The position numbers were made by a program, and so were the translations under genes. A model generated the notes under the pieces. The model saw only the letters and a program-made list of their open reading frames with translations, searched no databases and was not told where the DNA came from. Shown here in pieces: positions 7,798 through 14,162 of a stretch of 15,835 nt of DNA. Source of the DNA: an uncultured Erysipelotrichaceae bacterium (lineage in GTDB: Bacteria > Bacillota_I > Bacilli_A > RF39 > UBA660); contig CACZQV010000018.1 in assembly GCA_902783435.1 (NCBI GenBank), positions 1 to 15,835 of the forward strand, in the 5' to 3' direction. Every line of letters begins with the position of its first letter. The first letter of the stretch is position 1.

Positions 7798-8133
7798 TAT
7801 ATAGACAAACGCTGGGGTTCATGAGACCCTTGAGGAAAGTCCATGCTCACACAGTCTGTGATGATTGTAGTGTTCGTGCCTAGGGAATAAATAACCTAGG
7901 GTAGTTTAACTAACGACGGGAGATGTCCTAAGTTTTCGGATATGGAATATCCCATAAAGTGCCGCAGTGACGAATTCTTTCGAAAGAAAGAAGTGAAACG
8001 TGGTAAACTCCGCGAGTGAGAAACCCAAAATTGGTAGGGGAGTCCTGATGAAAGAATCGAATGGAGTCAGGGACCGAAAGGTAGATAAATGTTTGTCGCC
8101 CGTAAGGGTACAGAACATGGCTTATTTATATTA
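7798..8133 (+). ncRNA. rnpB: RNase P RNA (type B)
   Basis: This is the catalytic RNA of RNase P, which matures tRNA 5' ends. Conserved landmarks appear in order: GAGGAAAGTCCATGCTC (P4 5' strand), AGTGTTCGTGCCTAGGGAA, GTGCCGCAGTGACGAA, CGTGGTAAACTCC followed by GAGAAACCCAAAATTGGTAGGGGA, and the 3' universal ACAGAACATGGCTTA. The layout follows the Bacillus (type B) RNA, but the 3' part between GTTTGTCGCC and ACAGAAC is short, so the P19-type arm seems missing. The terminal helix P1 can form from TAATATA (7795-7801) and TATATTA (8127-8133), and may extend outward through 7786-7793 and 8136-8143. P1 therefore begins inside the last codon of gpsB. No terminator follows; the next ribosome site comes within 20 nt. 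Ends are approximate. Confidence 0.95.
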
Positions 8134-8160
8134 TTTTGTTATTGTAATAGAGGTGTTATT

Positions 8161-8643
8161 ATGAAAGAATTAGGAGAATATTTAAAGCAAACAAGAATTG
8201 GCAATGGCGTTAGTATAACTGAAGCTTGCGAAGATCTTGATTTTTCAACATCTCAACTTGAAAATATAGAGAGTGGTAATGTAAAAGCGTTTAAAGATGT
8301 TTATGAATTAAGAGATGATATTAAATTATATGCTAAGTACTTAGGTCTTGATGCTGATAAGGTATTAGATGAATTTAATAATTTTTTATTTCAACATACT
8401 TCAAAAATATCTATCGACGATATATTAGCTGCTCAAAAGAAAAAAGAGGAGTTGGAGAAAAAAATTAGATCTCCATATACTAAGGAATATAAAGAAAAAA
8501 TTAATATTTGGCCATTTGTATTTATAGTAGTAGGAATATTATTATTAATAGGCATTATTTATTTAATACTTAGTAATATAGATACTACTCCTAAAAGAAC
8601 TGATGAATTAAGAAAAGGAGAAACTTATTATGAACTTACCTAA
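8161..8643 (+). CDS. rodZ: Short RodZ-like protein: helix-turn-helix domain plus one membrane helix
   Basis: RodZ links MreB filaments to the membrane and the elongation machinery. Residues 1-78 form a Cro-type helix-turn-helix region of the RodZ kind (GEYLKQTRIGNGVSITEAC, STSQLENIESGN, then an YAKYLGLD helix). A basic juxtamembrane segment (about 92-114) follows, then one membrane helix (117-138), leaving about 22 residues outside. Full RodZ proteins carry a larger extracytoplasmic domain, which is absent. I chose the ATG at 8161 because AGAGGTG precedes it; the longer open frame starts within rnpB. The 3' end overlaps pgsA by 14 nt. The B. subtilis neighbour of pgsA is ymfM (rodZ), which supports the call. 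Another membrane-bound HTH protein is possible. Confidence 0.78.
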   Translation: MKELGEYLKQTRIGNGVSITEACEDLDFSTSQLENIESGNVKAFKDVYELRDDIKLYAKYLGLDADKVLDEFNNFLFQHTSKISIDDILAAQKKKEELEKKIRSPYTKEYKEKINIWPFVFIVVGILLLIGIIYLILSNIDTTPKRTDELRKGETYYELT

Positions 8644-9232
8644 TAAAATTACAGTAATGAGATTAATACTTACTGTAGTGATTATATTATTACTATGTAT
8701 ACCTTTTACATTCTTTGGATTTAATTTTCCTAAGTATGATATTAATGGAATAGTTGTTGAATTAAATGTACTTATAGCTGGTGTTATATTTATAATTGCT
8801 AGTTTAACAGATTTTTTAGATGGACATTTAGCAAGAAAGTATAATATGGTTACTGATACTGGTAAGATGTTAGATGCTATTGCTGATAAAGTATTAGTAA
8901 ATCCAATATTAATATTACTTGCTTGTAATGGATTCATTCCAGTAATTGTACCTGTTGTTTATGTTACTAGAGATATAGTAGTAGATGCTATTAAGATGCA
9001 AGCTGCAAGTAAAGGTAAAGTAGTGGCAGCAATTAAATCTGGTAAATGGAAAACAGCTACTATGATGATAGGATTAACACTTGTATTTTTCTATAATATG
9101 CCATTTGAGTTTATTAATATTAGAGTAGATTTATTCTTATTGTATTTTGCATGTATTATGTCAGTAGTAAGTGCAGTACAATATTATAAATTAAATAAAA
9201 AATTATTATTTTCAAAAGATGAATTAATTTAA
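8630..9232 (+). CDS. pgsA: CDP-diacylglycerol-glycerol-3-phosphate 3-phosphatidyltransferase
   Basis: PgsA makes phosphatidylglycerophosphate, the committed step to phosphatidylglycerol and cardiolipin, at the inner membrane face. The CDP-alcohol phosphotransferase signature is complete: D61-x2-D64-G65-x2-A68-R69-x8-G78-x3-D82-x3-D86. The start LPNKITVMRL is typical of PgsA. The 200 residues contain several hydrophobic helices (about 8-30, 46-63, 88-112, 143-160 and a C-terminal one). One insertion (GFNFPKYDINGIVVEL, 30-45) between the first helices is longer than in short family members and also occurs in some Firmicutes. AAGGAG lies just upstream inside rodZ, so the two genes are translationally coupled. 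Confidence 0.93.
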   Translation: MNLPNKITVMRLILTVVIILLLCIPFTFFGFNFPKYDINGIVVELNVLIAGVIFIIASLTDFLDGHLARKYNMVTDTGKMLDAIADKVLVNPILILLACNGFIPVIVPVVYVTRDIVVDAIKMQAASKGKVVAAIKSGKWKTATMMIGLTLVFFYNMPFEFINIRVDLFLLYFACIMSVVSAVQYYKLNKKLLFSKDELI

Positions 9233-9259
9233 TTAAAATAAATAATAATATGAATTTAT

Positions 9260-9287
9260 AAAATTCCCTTAGGGAATTTTTATTTTT
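9260..9287 (+). terminator. Intrinsic terminator of pgsA
   Basis: A perfect inverted repeat (AAAATTCCCT at 9260-9269 and AGGGAATTTT at 9271-9280) runs into a T-rich tract to 9287. It ends the gpsB-rnpB-rodZ-pgsA stretch. Confidence 0.88.
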
Positions 9288-9336
9288 GATATAAAAAGTA
9301 ATATGTAAATTAATAAAACAATTGTTCGAAAAAGTA

Positions 9337-9366
9337 TTGACTTTTGTTTTAGAAGTAGTATACAAT
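9337..9366 (+). promoter_or_regulatory. Promoter of recA
   Basis: TTGACT (9337-9342) is followed 18 nt later by TACAAT (9361-9366); an overlapping TATACA at 9359 gives a 16-nt spacer. Just upstream lie the palindromes AACAATTGTT (9317-9326) and TTCGAA (9325-9330). I see no classic Firmicutes LexA box (CGAAC-N4-GTTCG). Confidence 0.7.
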
Positions 9367-9398
9367 GGTATTGTAAGTTATTTACGAGGAGGATAAAT

Positions 9399-10430
9399 AT
9401 GGCTGTAAGTAAGGATAATTCTAAAGATAAAGATAAAGCTTTAGAACAAGTATTAAATGATATTGAAAAACAATTTGGTAAAGGTTCAATTATGAAACTT
9501 GGAGAAAACAAACATATGAAAGTTGATGTTGTATCTAGTGGTGTACTTTCTTTGGATATTGCATTAGGAGTTGGTGGTTATCCAAAAGGACGAATAATTG
9601 AAATATATGGACCAGAGTCTAGTGGTAAAACTACTTTTGCATTACAAGCAATTGCTGAACATCAAAAGTTAGGTGGAAGAGCTGCTTTTATTGATGCAGA
9701 ACATGCTCTAGATCCAGTTTATGCAGAACGACTTGGAGTTAATATTGATGATTTATTACTTTCACAACCAGATACAGGAGAACAAGCATTAGAAATTTGT
9801 GATGCTTTAGTTAGAAGTGAAGCTATTAGTATTATTGTAATAGATTCAGTTGCTGCACTTGTTCCACAAGCTGAAATAGATGGTGAAATGGGAGATTCTC
9901 ATGTTGGTCTTCAAGCTAGACTTATGTCTCAAGCGTTAAGAAAATTAAATGGTACTATTAGTAAGACTAATACTACAGTAATCTTTATTAATCAATTAAG
10001 AGAAAAAGTAGGAGTTATGTTTGGTAATCCTGAAACTACTACTGGTGGTAGAGCTCTTAAATTTTATTCAAGTGTTAGACTTGAAATTAGACGTAGTGAA
10101 CAATTAAAGATGGGTGATGGAGTTGTAGGTAATAAGACTGCAGTTAAAGTTGTTAAAAATAAAGTTGCTCCTCCATTTAAATCTTGTAGTGTAGATATCA
10201 TGTATGGTGAAGGTGTATCTAGAGAAGGTGAAGTAATAGATCTTGCTAGTGAAGCTGGTATTATTGAAAAGACTGGTGCATGGTATGCATATAATGGAGA
10301 AAAACTAGGACAAGGTAAAGAAAATGTTAAATTACTTTTAAAAGATAATCCAGAATTATGTCAAGAATTAGAAAAGAAAGTAAGAGACTTTTATGATATT
10401 TCAGTAGATAAAGATAAAAAAGGAGAATAA
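9399..10430 (+). CDS. recA: Recombinase RecA
   Basis: RecA forms ATP-dependent filaments on single-stranded DNA, drives strand exchange and, where LexA exists, its self-cleavage. The 343 residues contain the Walker [10 protein letters not shown] (71-79), catalytic Glu101 in FIDAEHALD, Walker B in [10 protein letters not shown] (145-154), loop L1 around [12 protein letters not shown], and loop L2 with [20 protein letters not shown]. The C-terminal domain ends in a short charged tail. GAGGAGG lies just upstream of the ATG at 9399, and a good promoter precedes it. In B. subtilis cinA lies between pgsA and recA; here it is absent. The stop codon is in the loop of its terminator. Confidence 0.98.
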   Translation: MAVSKDNSKDKDKALEQVLNDIEKQFGKGSIMKLGENKHMKVDVVSSGVLSLDIALGVGGYPKGRIIEIYGPESSGKTTFALQAIAEHQKLGGRAAFIDAEHALDPVYAERLGVNIDDLLLSQPDTGEQALEICDALVRSEAISIIVIDSVAALVPQAEIDGEMGDSHVGLQARLMSQALRKLNGTISKTNTTVIFINQLREKVGVMFGNPETTTGGRALKFYSSVRLEIRRSEQLKMGDGVVGNKTAVKVVKNKVAPPFKSCSVDIMYGEGVSREGEVIDLASEAGIIEKTGAWYAYNGEKLGQGKENVKLLLKDNPELCQELEKKVRDFYDISVDKDKKGE

Positions 10431-10442
10431 CTCCTTTTTTTT
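10416..10442 (+). terminator. Intrinsic terminator of recA
   Basis: AAAAAAGGAG (10416-10425) pairs with CTCCTTTTTT (10431-10440). The loop AATAA contains the recA stop codon, and a T-run follows. A TATAAT at 10447-10452 may start a separate murE transcript. Confidence 0.88.
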
Positions 10443-10468
10443 ATATTATAATTAAATAGAGGGATAAT

Positions 10469-11860
10469 ATGAAAAAACTTAAAGATTTAATTAATACTTC
10501 ACTAGATATTAAAATTACTGGTATTACAGATGATTCTAGAGAAGTTGATAAGGGATATATTTTTGTAGCGACTCATGGATATAATGTAGATCACTATGAT
10601 TATATAGAAGACGCTATTAATAGAGGATGTGTTTTTGTTGTATGTGATAAAGAATTAAAAATAGATTTTCCACACATTGTTGTTGATAAAATAAATGATT
10701 ATTACAAAGAATTGTGTATAAAGTTTTATGATGTAGATTTATCAAAACATCATTTTATTGGAATAACTGGTACTGATGGTAAGACTACTACCGCAACTAT
10801 CATTAATAGAATAATAGATAATAGTAGTTATATTGGTACTAATGGTCTTACTATTGATAATAAAAATTATAGTACTAATAACACAACTCCTTGTATATCT
10901 GAATTATATAGAGATTTAAGAAAAATTGAAGATAGTTGTAGTAATACAACTGTTATGGAAGTATCTAGTGAAGCATTACTTCATAATAGAGTAGATAATT
11001 TTAAATTTGATATAGTAGCTTTTACTAATATTACTGGTGATCATTTAAGTGTACATGGTAGTTTTGAAAATTATAAAGAATCTAAATTAAAATTATTAGA
11101 TCTAGTATGTAAAGATGGATATGTTGTCGTAAATGGTGATGATATTAATTTATTTGATATAAAACATAATAATTTATATACTTTTGGTTTTAATAATACT
11201 AATGATTTTACAATTACAAATGTTAATTATATGTCAAAAAGTGTGTTAATAGACATTAAATACAAAGATAAAAAAATATGTATAGAAAGTCCTTTAAAAG
11301 GTAAATATAATGTCTATAATGTAGTCTTAGCTTATATTGTGGGATATTTATATGGAATAGATGAATCATTGCTACTTAGAAGAATTAAAGAACTTAGACC
11401 TATCAAAGGTAGATGTGAGTTTATAGATTTTGGTCAAGATTTTGATATAGTACTTGATTATGCTCATACTATTAATGGGATTAAAAGTATATTAGAAACA
11501 TTTAGTGATTATGATAATATTATTACTGTTACTGGGTGTGCTGGTGGTAGAGATCATGATAAGAGAAGTATTATAGGTGATATGGTAATTAATAATAGTG
11601 ATATTGCTATATTTACTATGGATGATCCTAGATATGAAGATGTTGATGATATTATTGATGAGATGGTAGGTACTAATAAAAATTATATTAGAATTAAAGA
11701 TAGAGAAGAAGCAATTAATTATGCTTTATCTATTGCGACTAGTAATAGTGTAGTCTTAATACTTGGAAAAGGTAGAGATAATTATATGGCTATTGAGGAT
11801 AAAAAAATTAAATATAATGATTATGATGTAATAGAAAAATACTTTAAAAATAGAACTTAG
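10469..11860 (+). CDS. murE: UDP-N-acetylmuramoyl-dipeptide amino-acid ligase
   Basis: This Mur ligase adds the third stem-peptide residue (meso-diaminopimelate or L-lysine) to UDP-MurNAc-L-Ala-D-Glu in the cytoplasm. The N-terminal uridine-binding part includes DDSREVDKGYIFVA. The P-loop is GITGTDGKTTT (98-108). The central domain has EVSSEALLHNR (164-174), TNITGDHLSVHGSFENY (186-202) and Lys206 at the usual carbamylated-lysine site. The C-terminal domain has DYAHT (330-334), GCAGGRDHDKR (356-366) and DDPR (385-388). The specificity motif is DNPR in well-known DAP-adding enzymes; here the Arg is kept but the Asn is Asp, so the amino acid added is uncertain. AGAGGG precedes the ATG. The gene stands alone between recA and rny rather than in a dcw cluster, in the place where B. 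subtilis has pbpX. Confidence 0.9.
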   Translation: MKKLKDLINTSLDIKITGITDDSREVDKGYIFVATHGYNVDHYDYIEDAINRGCVFVVCDKELKIDFPHIVVDKINDYYKELCIKFYDVDLSKHHFIGITGTDGKTTTATIINRIIDNSSYIGTNGLTIDNKNYSTNNTTPCISELYRDLRKIEDSCSNTTVMEVSSEALLHNRVDNFKFDIVAFTNITGDHLSVHGSFENYKESKLKLLDLVCKDGYVVVNGDDINLFDIKHNNLYTFGFNNTNDFTITNVNYMSKSVLIDIKYKDKKICIESPLKGKYNVYNVVLAYIVGYLYGIDESLLLRRIKELRPIKGRCEFIDFGQDFDIVLDYAHTINGIKSILETFSDYDNIITVTGCAGGRDHDKRSIIGDMVINNSDIAIFTMDDPRYEDVDDIIDEMVGTNKNYIRIKDREEAINYALSIATSNSVVLILGKGRDNYMAIEDKKIKYNDYDVIEKYFKNRT

Positions 11861-11870
11861 TTCTATTTTT
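11846..11870 (+). terminator. Intrinsic terminator of murE
   Basis: AAAAATAGAA (11846-11855) pairs with TTCTATTTTT (11861-11870). The loop CTTAG contains the murE TAG stop codon. Confidence 0.82.
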
Positions 11871-11877
11871 CTTTACC

Positions 11878-11906
11878 TTGACAATGACTAAAATAAACAC
11901 TAAAAT
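11878..11906 (+). promoter_or_regulatory. Promoter of rny
   Basis: A perfect -35 TTGACA (11878-11883), a 17-nt spacer and TAAAAT (11901-11906) form one of the best promoters in the window. Transcription would start near 11913, giving a leader of about 35 nt. Confidence 0.8.
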
Positions 11907-11910
11907 AGAA

Positions 11911-11934
11911 TTAGATTGGATTATTCTAATCTAG
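11911..11934 (+). promoter_or_regulatory. Leader hairpin directly upstream of the rny ribosome site
   Basis: TTAGATTGG (11911-11919) can pair with CTAATCTAG (11926-11934), including G-U pairs, leaving a six-base loop. It ends two bases before the GGAGG ribosome site region and lies at or near the predicted 5' end of the mRNA. It may stabilise the transcript or tune translation. Confidence 0.45.
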
Positions 11935-11947
11935 ATGGAGGAGTTAT

Positions 11948-13501
11948 ATGAGTAATACAGTATTCTCCATTTTACTTGCAGTTATAGGCCTAATTGTAGG
12001 CTTCGTTGTGGCTTTTATTATCAATGGTCTTAGAGGTAATATGGCTTCTAAGAAAGCTGATTCAATGATTAATCAAGCTAAGAAAGAAATTGAAAAATTA
12101 AAAAGAGACGCAGCTATTGAGCAAAAAGAAGAAGCTCATAAAGCAAAGATGGATTTAGACAAAGAAATTCGTGAAAAGAAAGAAGAATTAAAAAGTACTG
12201 AGGATAGAATCTTACAACGTGAAGCAAGCATGGATAAACGTGATGAAATGTTTCAAAAACGTGAAAGTGCTATAGAAGAACGTGAAAACAAGTTATCTGA
12301 AAAACAAGAAGAAATCCAAAAAGAAAAAAGTAAAGTGGAGGAAATTAAGAAAGAACAACTTGATTTACTTGAAAAAATCTCAGGATTTAGTAAAGACAAA
12401 GCTCGTGATTTAGTTATGGCTAAAGTAAAAGAGACTATGTCAAAAGAAATAGCAGAATATATTAAAGAAGCTGAAAATGAAGCTAAGTTAAATGCAGATA
12501 AACAAGCTAGAGAGTATATAGTTACATCTATGCAAAGATATGCAGCAGATATTGCTTCAGAACAAACAGTTACTGTAGTAGATTTACCTAATGATGAAAT
12601 GAAAGGTAGAATTATTGGTAGAGAAGGTAGAAATATTCGTACTATTGAATCTATCACAGGAGTAGATTTAATTATTGATGATACTCCAGAAGCAGTAGTT
12701 TTATCTAGTTTTGATCCATTAAGAAGAGAAATCGCAAGAGTTACTCTTGAAAGTTTAATTAAAGATGGAAGAATTCATCCAACTCGTATTGAAGAATTAT
12801 ATGATAAAGTTTGTAAAGATATGAAACAAGAAATTATTCAATATGGACAAGATACTACATTTGAATTAGGATTAACTAAGTTTGATCCAGAATTAATTGA
12901 AACTATTGGTAGATTACATTTTAGAACTAGTTATGGTCAAAATGTGTTGCAACATTCTAAAGAGGTAGCTGAACTTACTGGTATCTTAGCTGGTGAGTTA
13001 GGTGAAAATGTTAACTTAGCTAAACGTGCAGGTCTTTTACATGATATTGGTAAAGCAATAGATCATGAAGTAGAAGGAAGCCATGTTGATATCGGTGTAG
13101 ATATAGCTAAGAAATATCATGAAAATGAAGTGGTAGTTAATGCTATTGCATCACATCATGGTGATTGTGCACCAACTAGTGTTATTGCTTCACTTGTTGC
13201 TATTGCAGATGCTATTTCTGCTAGTAGACCTGGTGCTAGAAACGATTCATTAGAAAACTATATTCAAAGACTTTCTCAATTAGAAGAGATTGGTAATGAA
13301 ATAGAAGGTGTTGAAAAAACTTATGCAGTTCAAGCTGGTAGAGAATTAAGAGTTGTTGTTAAACCTGAAGATGTTGATGACTTAGAGGCTCATAAGATTG
13401 CTCGTGAAGTTAAAGAAAAGATTGAAGCTAATCTTAAATATCCAGGTACAATTAAAATTACTGTAATTCGTGAAACTAGAGCTACTGAAGAAGCTAAATA
13501 A
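11948..13501 (+). CDS. rny: Ribonuclease Y
   Basis: RNase Y is the membrane-anchored endoribonuclease that starts much of mRNA decay in Firmicutes. The order is typical: one N-terminal membrane helix (about 5-26), a long charged coiled coil (about 35-190), a KH RNA-binding domain with [12 protein letters not shown] (220-231), and an HD domain. The HD domain has His336 in LQHSKEV and the metal-binding pair His365-Asp366 in LLHDIGKA, and also SHHGD (402-406) and [13 protein letters not shown] (419-431). At 517 residues it is the normal length. Its promoter, leader hairpin and GGAGG site are all directly upstream, and its terminator overlaps the stop. recA and rny are also near neighbours in B. 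subtilis. Confidence 0.98.
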   Translation: MSNTVFSILLAVIGLIVGFVVAFIINGLRGNMASKKADSMINQAKKEIEKLKRDAAIEQKEEAHKAKMDLDKEIREKKEELKSTEDRILQREASMDKRDEMFQKRESAIEERENKLSEKQEEIQKEKSKVEEIKKEQLDLLEKISGFSKDKARDLVMAKVKETMSKEIAEYIKEAENEAKLNADKQAREYIVTSMQRYAADIASEQTVTVVDLPNDEMKGRIIGREGRNIRTIESITGVDLIIDDTPEAVVLSSFDPLRREIARVTLESLIKDGRIHPTRIEELYDKVCKDMKQEIIQYGQDTTFELGLTKFDPELIETIGRLHFRTSYGQNVLQHSKEVAELTGILAGELGENVNLAKRAGLLHDIGKAIDHEVEGSHVDIGVDIAKKYHENEVVVNAIASHHGDCAPTSVIASLVAIADAISASRPGARNDSLENYIQRLSQLEEIGNEIEGVEKTYAVQAGRELRVVVKPEDVDDLEAHKIAREVKEKIEANLKYPGTIKITVIRETRATEEAK

Positions 13502-13530
13502 AAAAAAGAGTTAAAAAAACTCTTTTTTTT
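13501..13530 (+). terminator. Intrinsic terminator of rny
   Basis: AAAAAAAGAGTT (13501-13512) pairs with AACTCTTTTTTT (13518-13529), with a loop of five As and a T-run. The stem begins on the last base of the rny stop codon. Confidence 0.9.
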
Positions 13531-13632
13531 GTAAATTTATATAAATAATTGAAAATTTCGTTAATAATATATTAGGATGTGAAGTAAATATTATCTGTAC
13601 TGGGGTTCGGTTGAACTCTAGGAGGTGGTATT

Positions 13633-13707
13633 ATGACAAAAAGAGAAATATCTCAATTTATCATAATTTTATTATTAGCCACTATAATAATACTACTAGT
13701 TAAATAA
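13633..13707 (+). CDS. 24-residue hydrophobic membrane peptide, toxin-like, unknown family
   Basis: The peptide reads MTKREISQ, then a hydrophobic run of 15 residues (Ile, Leu, Phe with one Ala-Thr), ending in a single Lys. This is the pattern of a single membrane-spanning peptide with positive ends. The ribosome site AGGAGGTGG (13620-13628) is close to a perfect match to the 16S rRNA 3' end and lies at the best distance from the ATG; it is the strongest in the window. Size, composition and strong initiation are shared by type I toxins such as those of the TxpA, BsrG and Fst groups, but I see no clear sequence similarity to them. It lies between inverted-repeat arms that may fold over the ribosome site. 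A small membrane regulator is an alternative. Confidence 0.6.
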   Translation: MTKREISQFIIILLLATIIILLVK

Positions 13708-13733
13708 TAATAAAAAGACTAGCTAAGCTAGTC
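13708..13733 (-). terminator. Minus-strand intrinsic terminator just past the micro-peptide stop codon
   Basis: GACTAGC (13717-13723) and GCTAGTC (13727-13733) form a perfect 7-bp stem with a three-base loop. Read on the minus strand it is followed by TTTTT and further T-rich sequence (13716 down to 13708); read on the plus strand no T-run follows. It therefore ends a leftward transcript exactly at the border of the peptide ORF. Confidence 0.65.
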
Positions 13734-13768
13734 CACCCAAACAGATATGTTGAAACACATCCTACAAA
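13708..13768 (-). ncRNA. Putative antisense RNA overlapping the 3' end of the micro-peptide mRNA
   Basis: A leftward RNA of about 60 nt is inferred from the minus-strand terminator at 13708-13733 and two overlapping TATAAT -10 elements at 13780-13775 and 13775-13770. The best -35 for the second (TAGTAA, 17 nt away) is weak. No leftward gene needs this terminator, because RNase J already has its own at 14162-14189. The RNA would be fully complementary to the right inverted-repeat arm of the peptide mRNA, as antitoxin RNAs of RatA or SR4 type are to their toxin mRNAs. Confidence 0.38.
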
Positions 13769-13808
13769 TATTATATTATAATATTTATTTTTTTACTAGG
13801 GGGAATTT

Positions 13809-14162
13809 ATGGATTTTATAAAAACAAATTTAATTTATTTTTGGAAGATAGGAAAGTTAGTTTATGAGAAAAGAAAAGTATATGATAATATTATAGAGCG
13901 TTCTTCAAAGTATTTTTCATATTATTTTGGTAATAGTACTTTATTTACTAGAGATAATATTAAGTTTATGGAATTATTTTATTTAAATTTTCCAATATAT
14001 TACTCTAAGTTAAATAATATTACTTGGGATCAATATAAATTATTATTTACTATTGATAATAAAGAAGAAAGATTGTTTTATTTTTATTTATCATTATTCT
14101 TTAATAGTGATTTAGATGAAACTAAGGAATTTATTTATAATAATTATTTTATAAGAATATAA
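13809..14162 (+). CDS. Stand-alone DUF1016 N-terminal-like protein
   Basis: The 117 residues resemble the N-terminal helical domain of DUF1016/YhcG-type proteins. The visible matches are YFWKIGKLVYE (10-20), a family-like SKYFSYYFG (33-41), FTRDNIKFMELFYLNFP (46-62), LNNITWDQYKLLFTI (68-82) and EERLFYFYLSLF (86-97). Full family members continue into a PDDEXK nuclease domain, which is absent here; the frame closes normally at TAA. The start has AGGGGG eight bases upstream. A possible promoter is TTGAAA (13750-13755) with TATATT (13772-13777), inside the right arm of the inverted repeat. The product is Tyr-, Phe- and Asn-rich with no signal peptide. It shares a bidirectional terminator with RNase J. 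The family name rests on motif memory, and its cellular role is not known to me. Confidence 0.62.
   Translation: MDFIKTNLIYFWKIGKLVYEKRKVYDNIIERSSKYFSYYFGNSTLFTRDNIKFMELFYLNFPIYYSKLNNITWDQYKLLFTIDNKEERLFYFYLSLFFNSDLDETKEFIYNNYFIRI

Larger units (their letters stand above)
13573..13764. repeat. Long interrupted inverted repeat enclosing the micro-peptide gene
   Basis: Left and right arms match in three blocks: TAGGATGTG (13573-13581) with CACATCCTA (13756-13764); TATCTGT (13592-13598) with ACAGATA (13741-13747); and TGGG (13601-13604) with CCCA (13736-13739). The blocks are in the same order and similar spacing, which supports one long rod-like hairpin in the transcript. AT-rich sequence outside the arms (taataatat on the left, atattata on the right) extends the match loosely. 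The region is richer in G and C than the surrounding spacer, and no exact target-site duplication flanks it. Confidence 0.75.

Noticed and set aside
7906..8118. 70-codon open frame on the minus strand
   Set aside because: It lies entirely within rnpB, whose conserved RNA sequence explains the relatively GC-rich open frame.
8608..8937. 109-codon open frame on the minus strand
   Set aside because: Shadow of pgsA, whose signature motif is fully present in the sense frame.
9156..9511. Two minus-strand frames across the pgsA end and recA start
   Set aside because: They run through the pgsA terminator, the recA promoter and recA codons, with no start signals of their own.
12253..12657. 134-codon open frame on the minus strand
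   Set aside because: Complement of the rny coiled-coil and KH region; no ribosome site, and the Ser/Leu-rich composition mirrors the Lys/Glu-rich sense frame.
13717..13733. GACTAGC/GCTAGTC hairpin as the plus-strand terminator of the micro-peptide gene
   Set aside because: No T-run follows on the plus strand (CCACCC follows), so it can act as an intrinsic terminator only leftward.
13573..13764. Identity as 6S RNA or signal-recognition-particle RNA because of the rod-like fold
   Set aside because: The conserved SRP tetraloop domain is not seen, I cannot match the 6S bubble pattern, and a well-initiated ORF occupies the centre.
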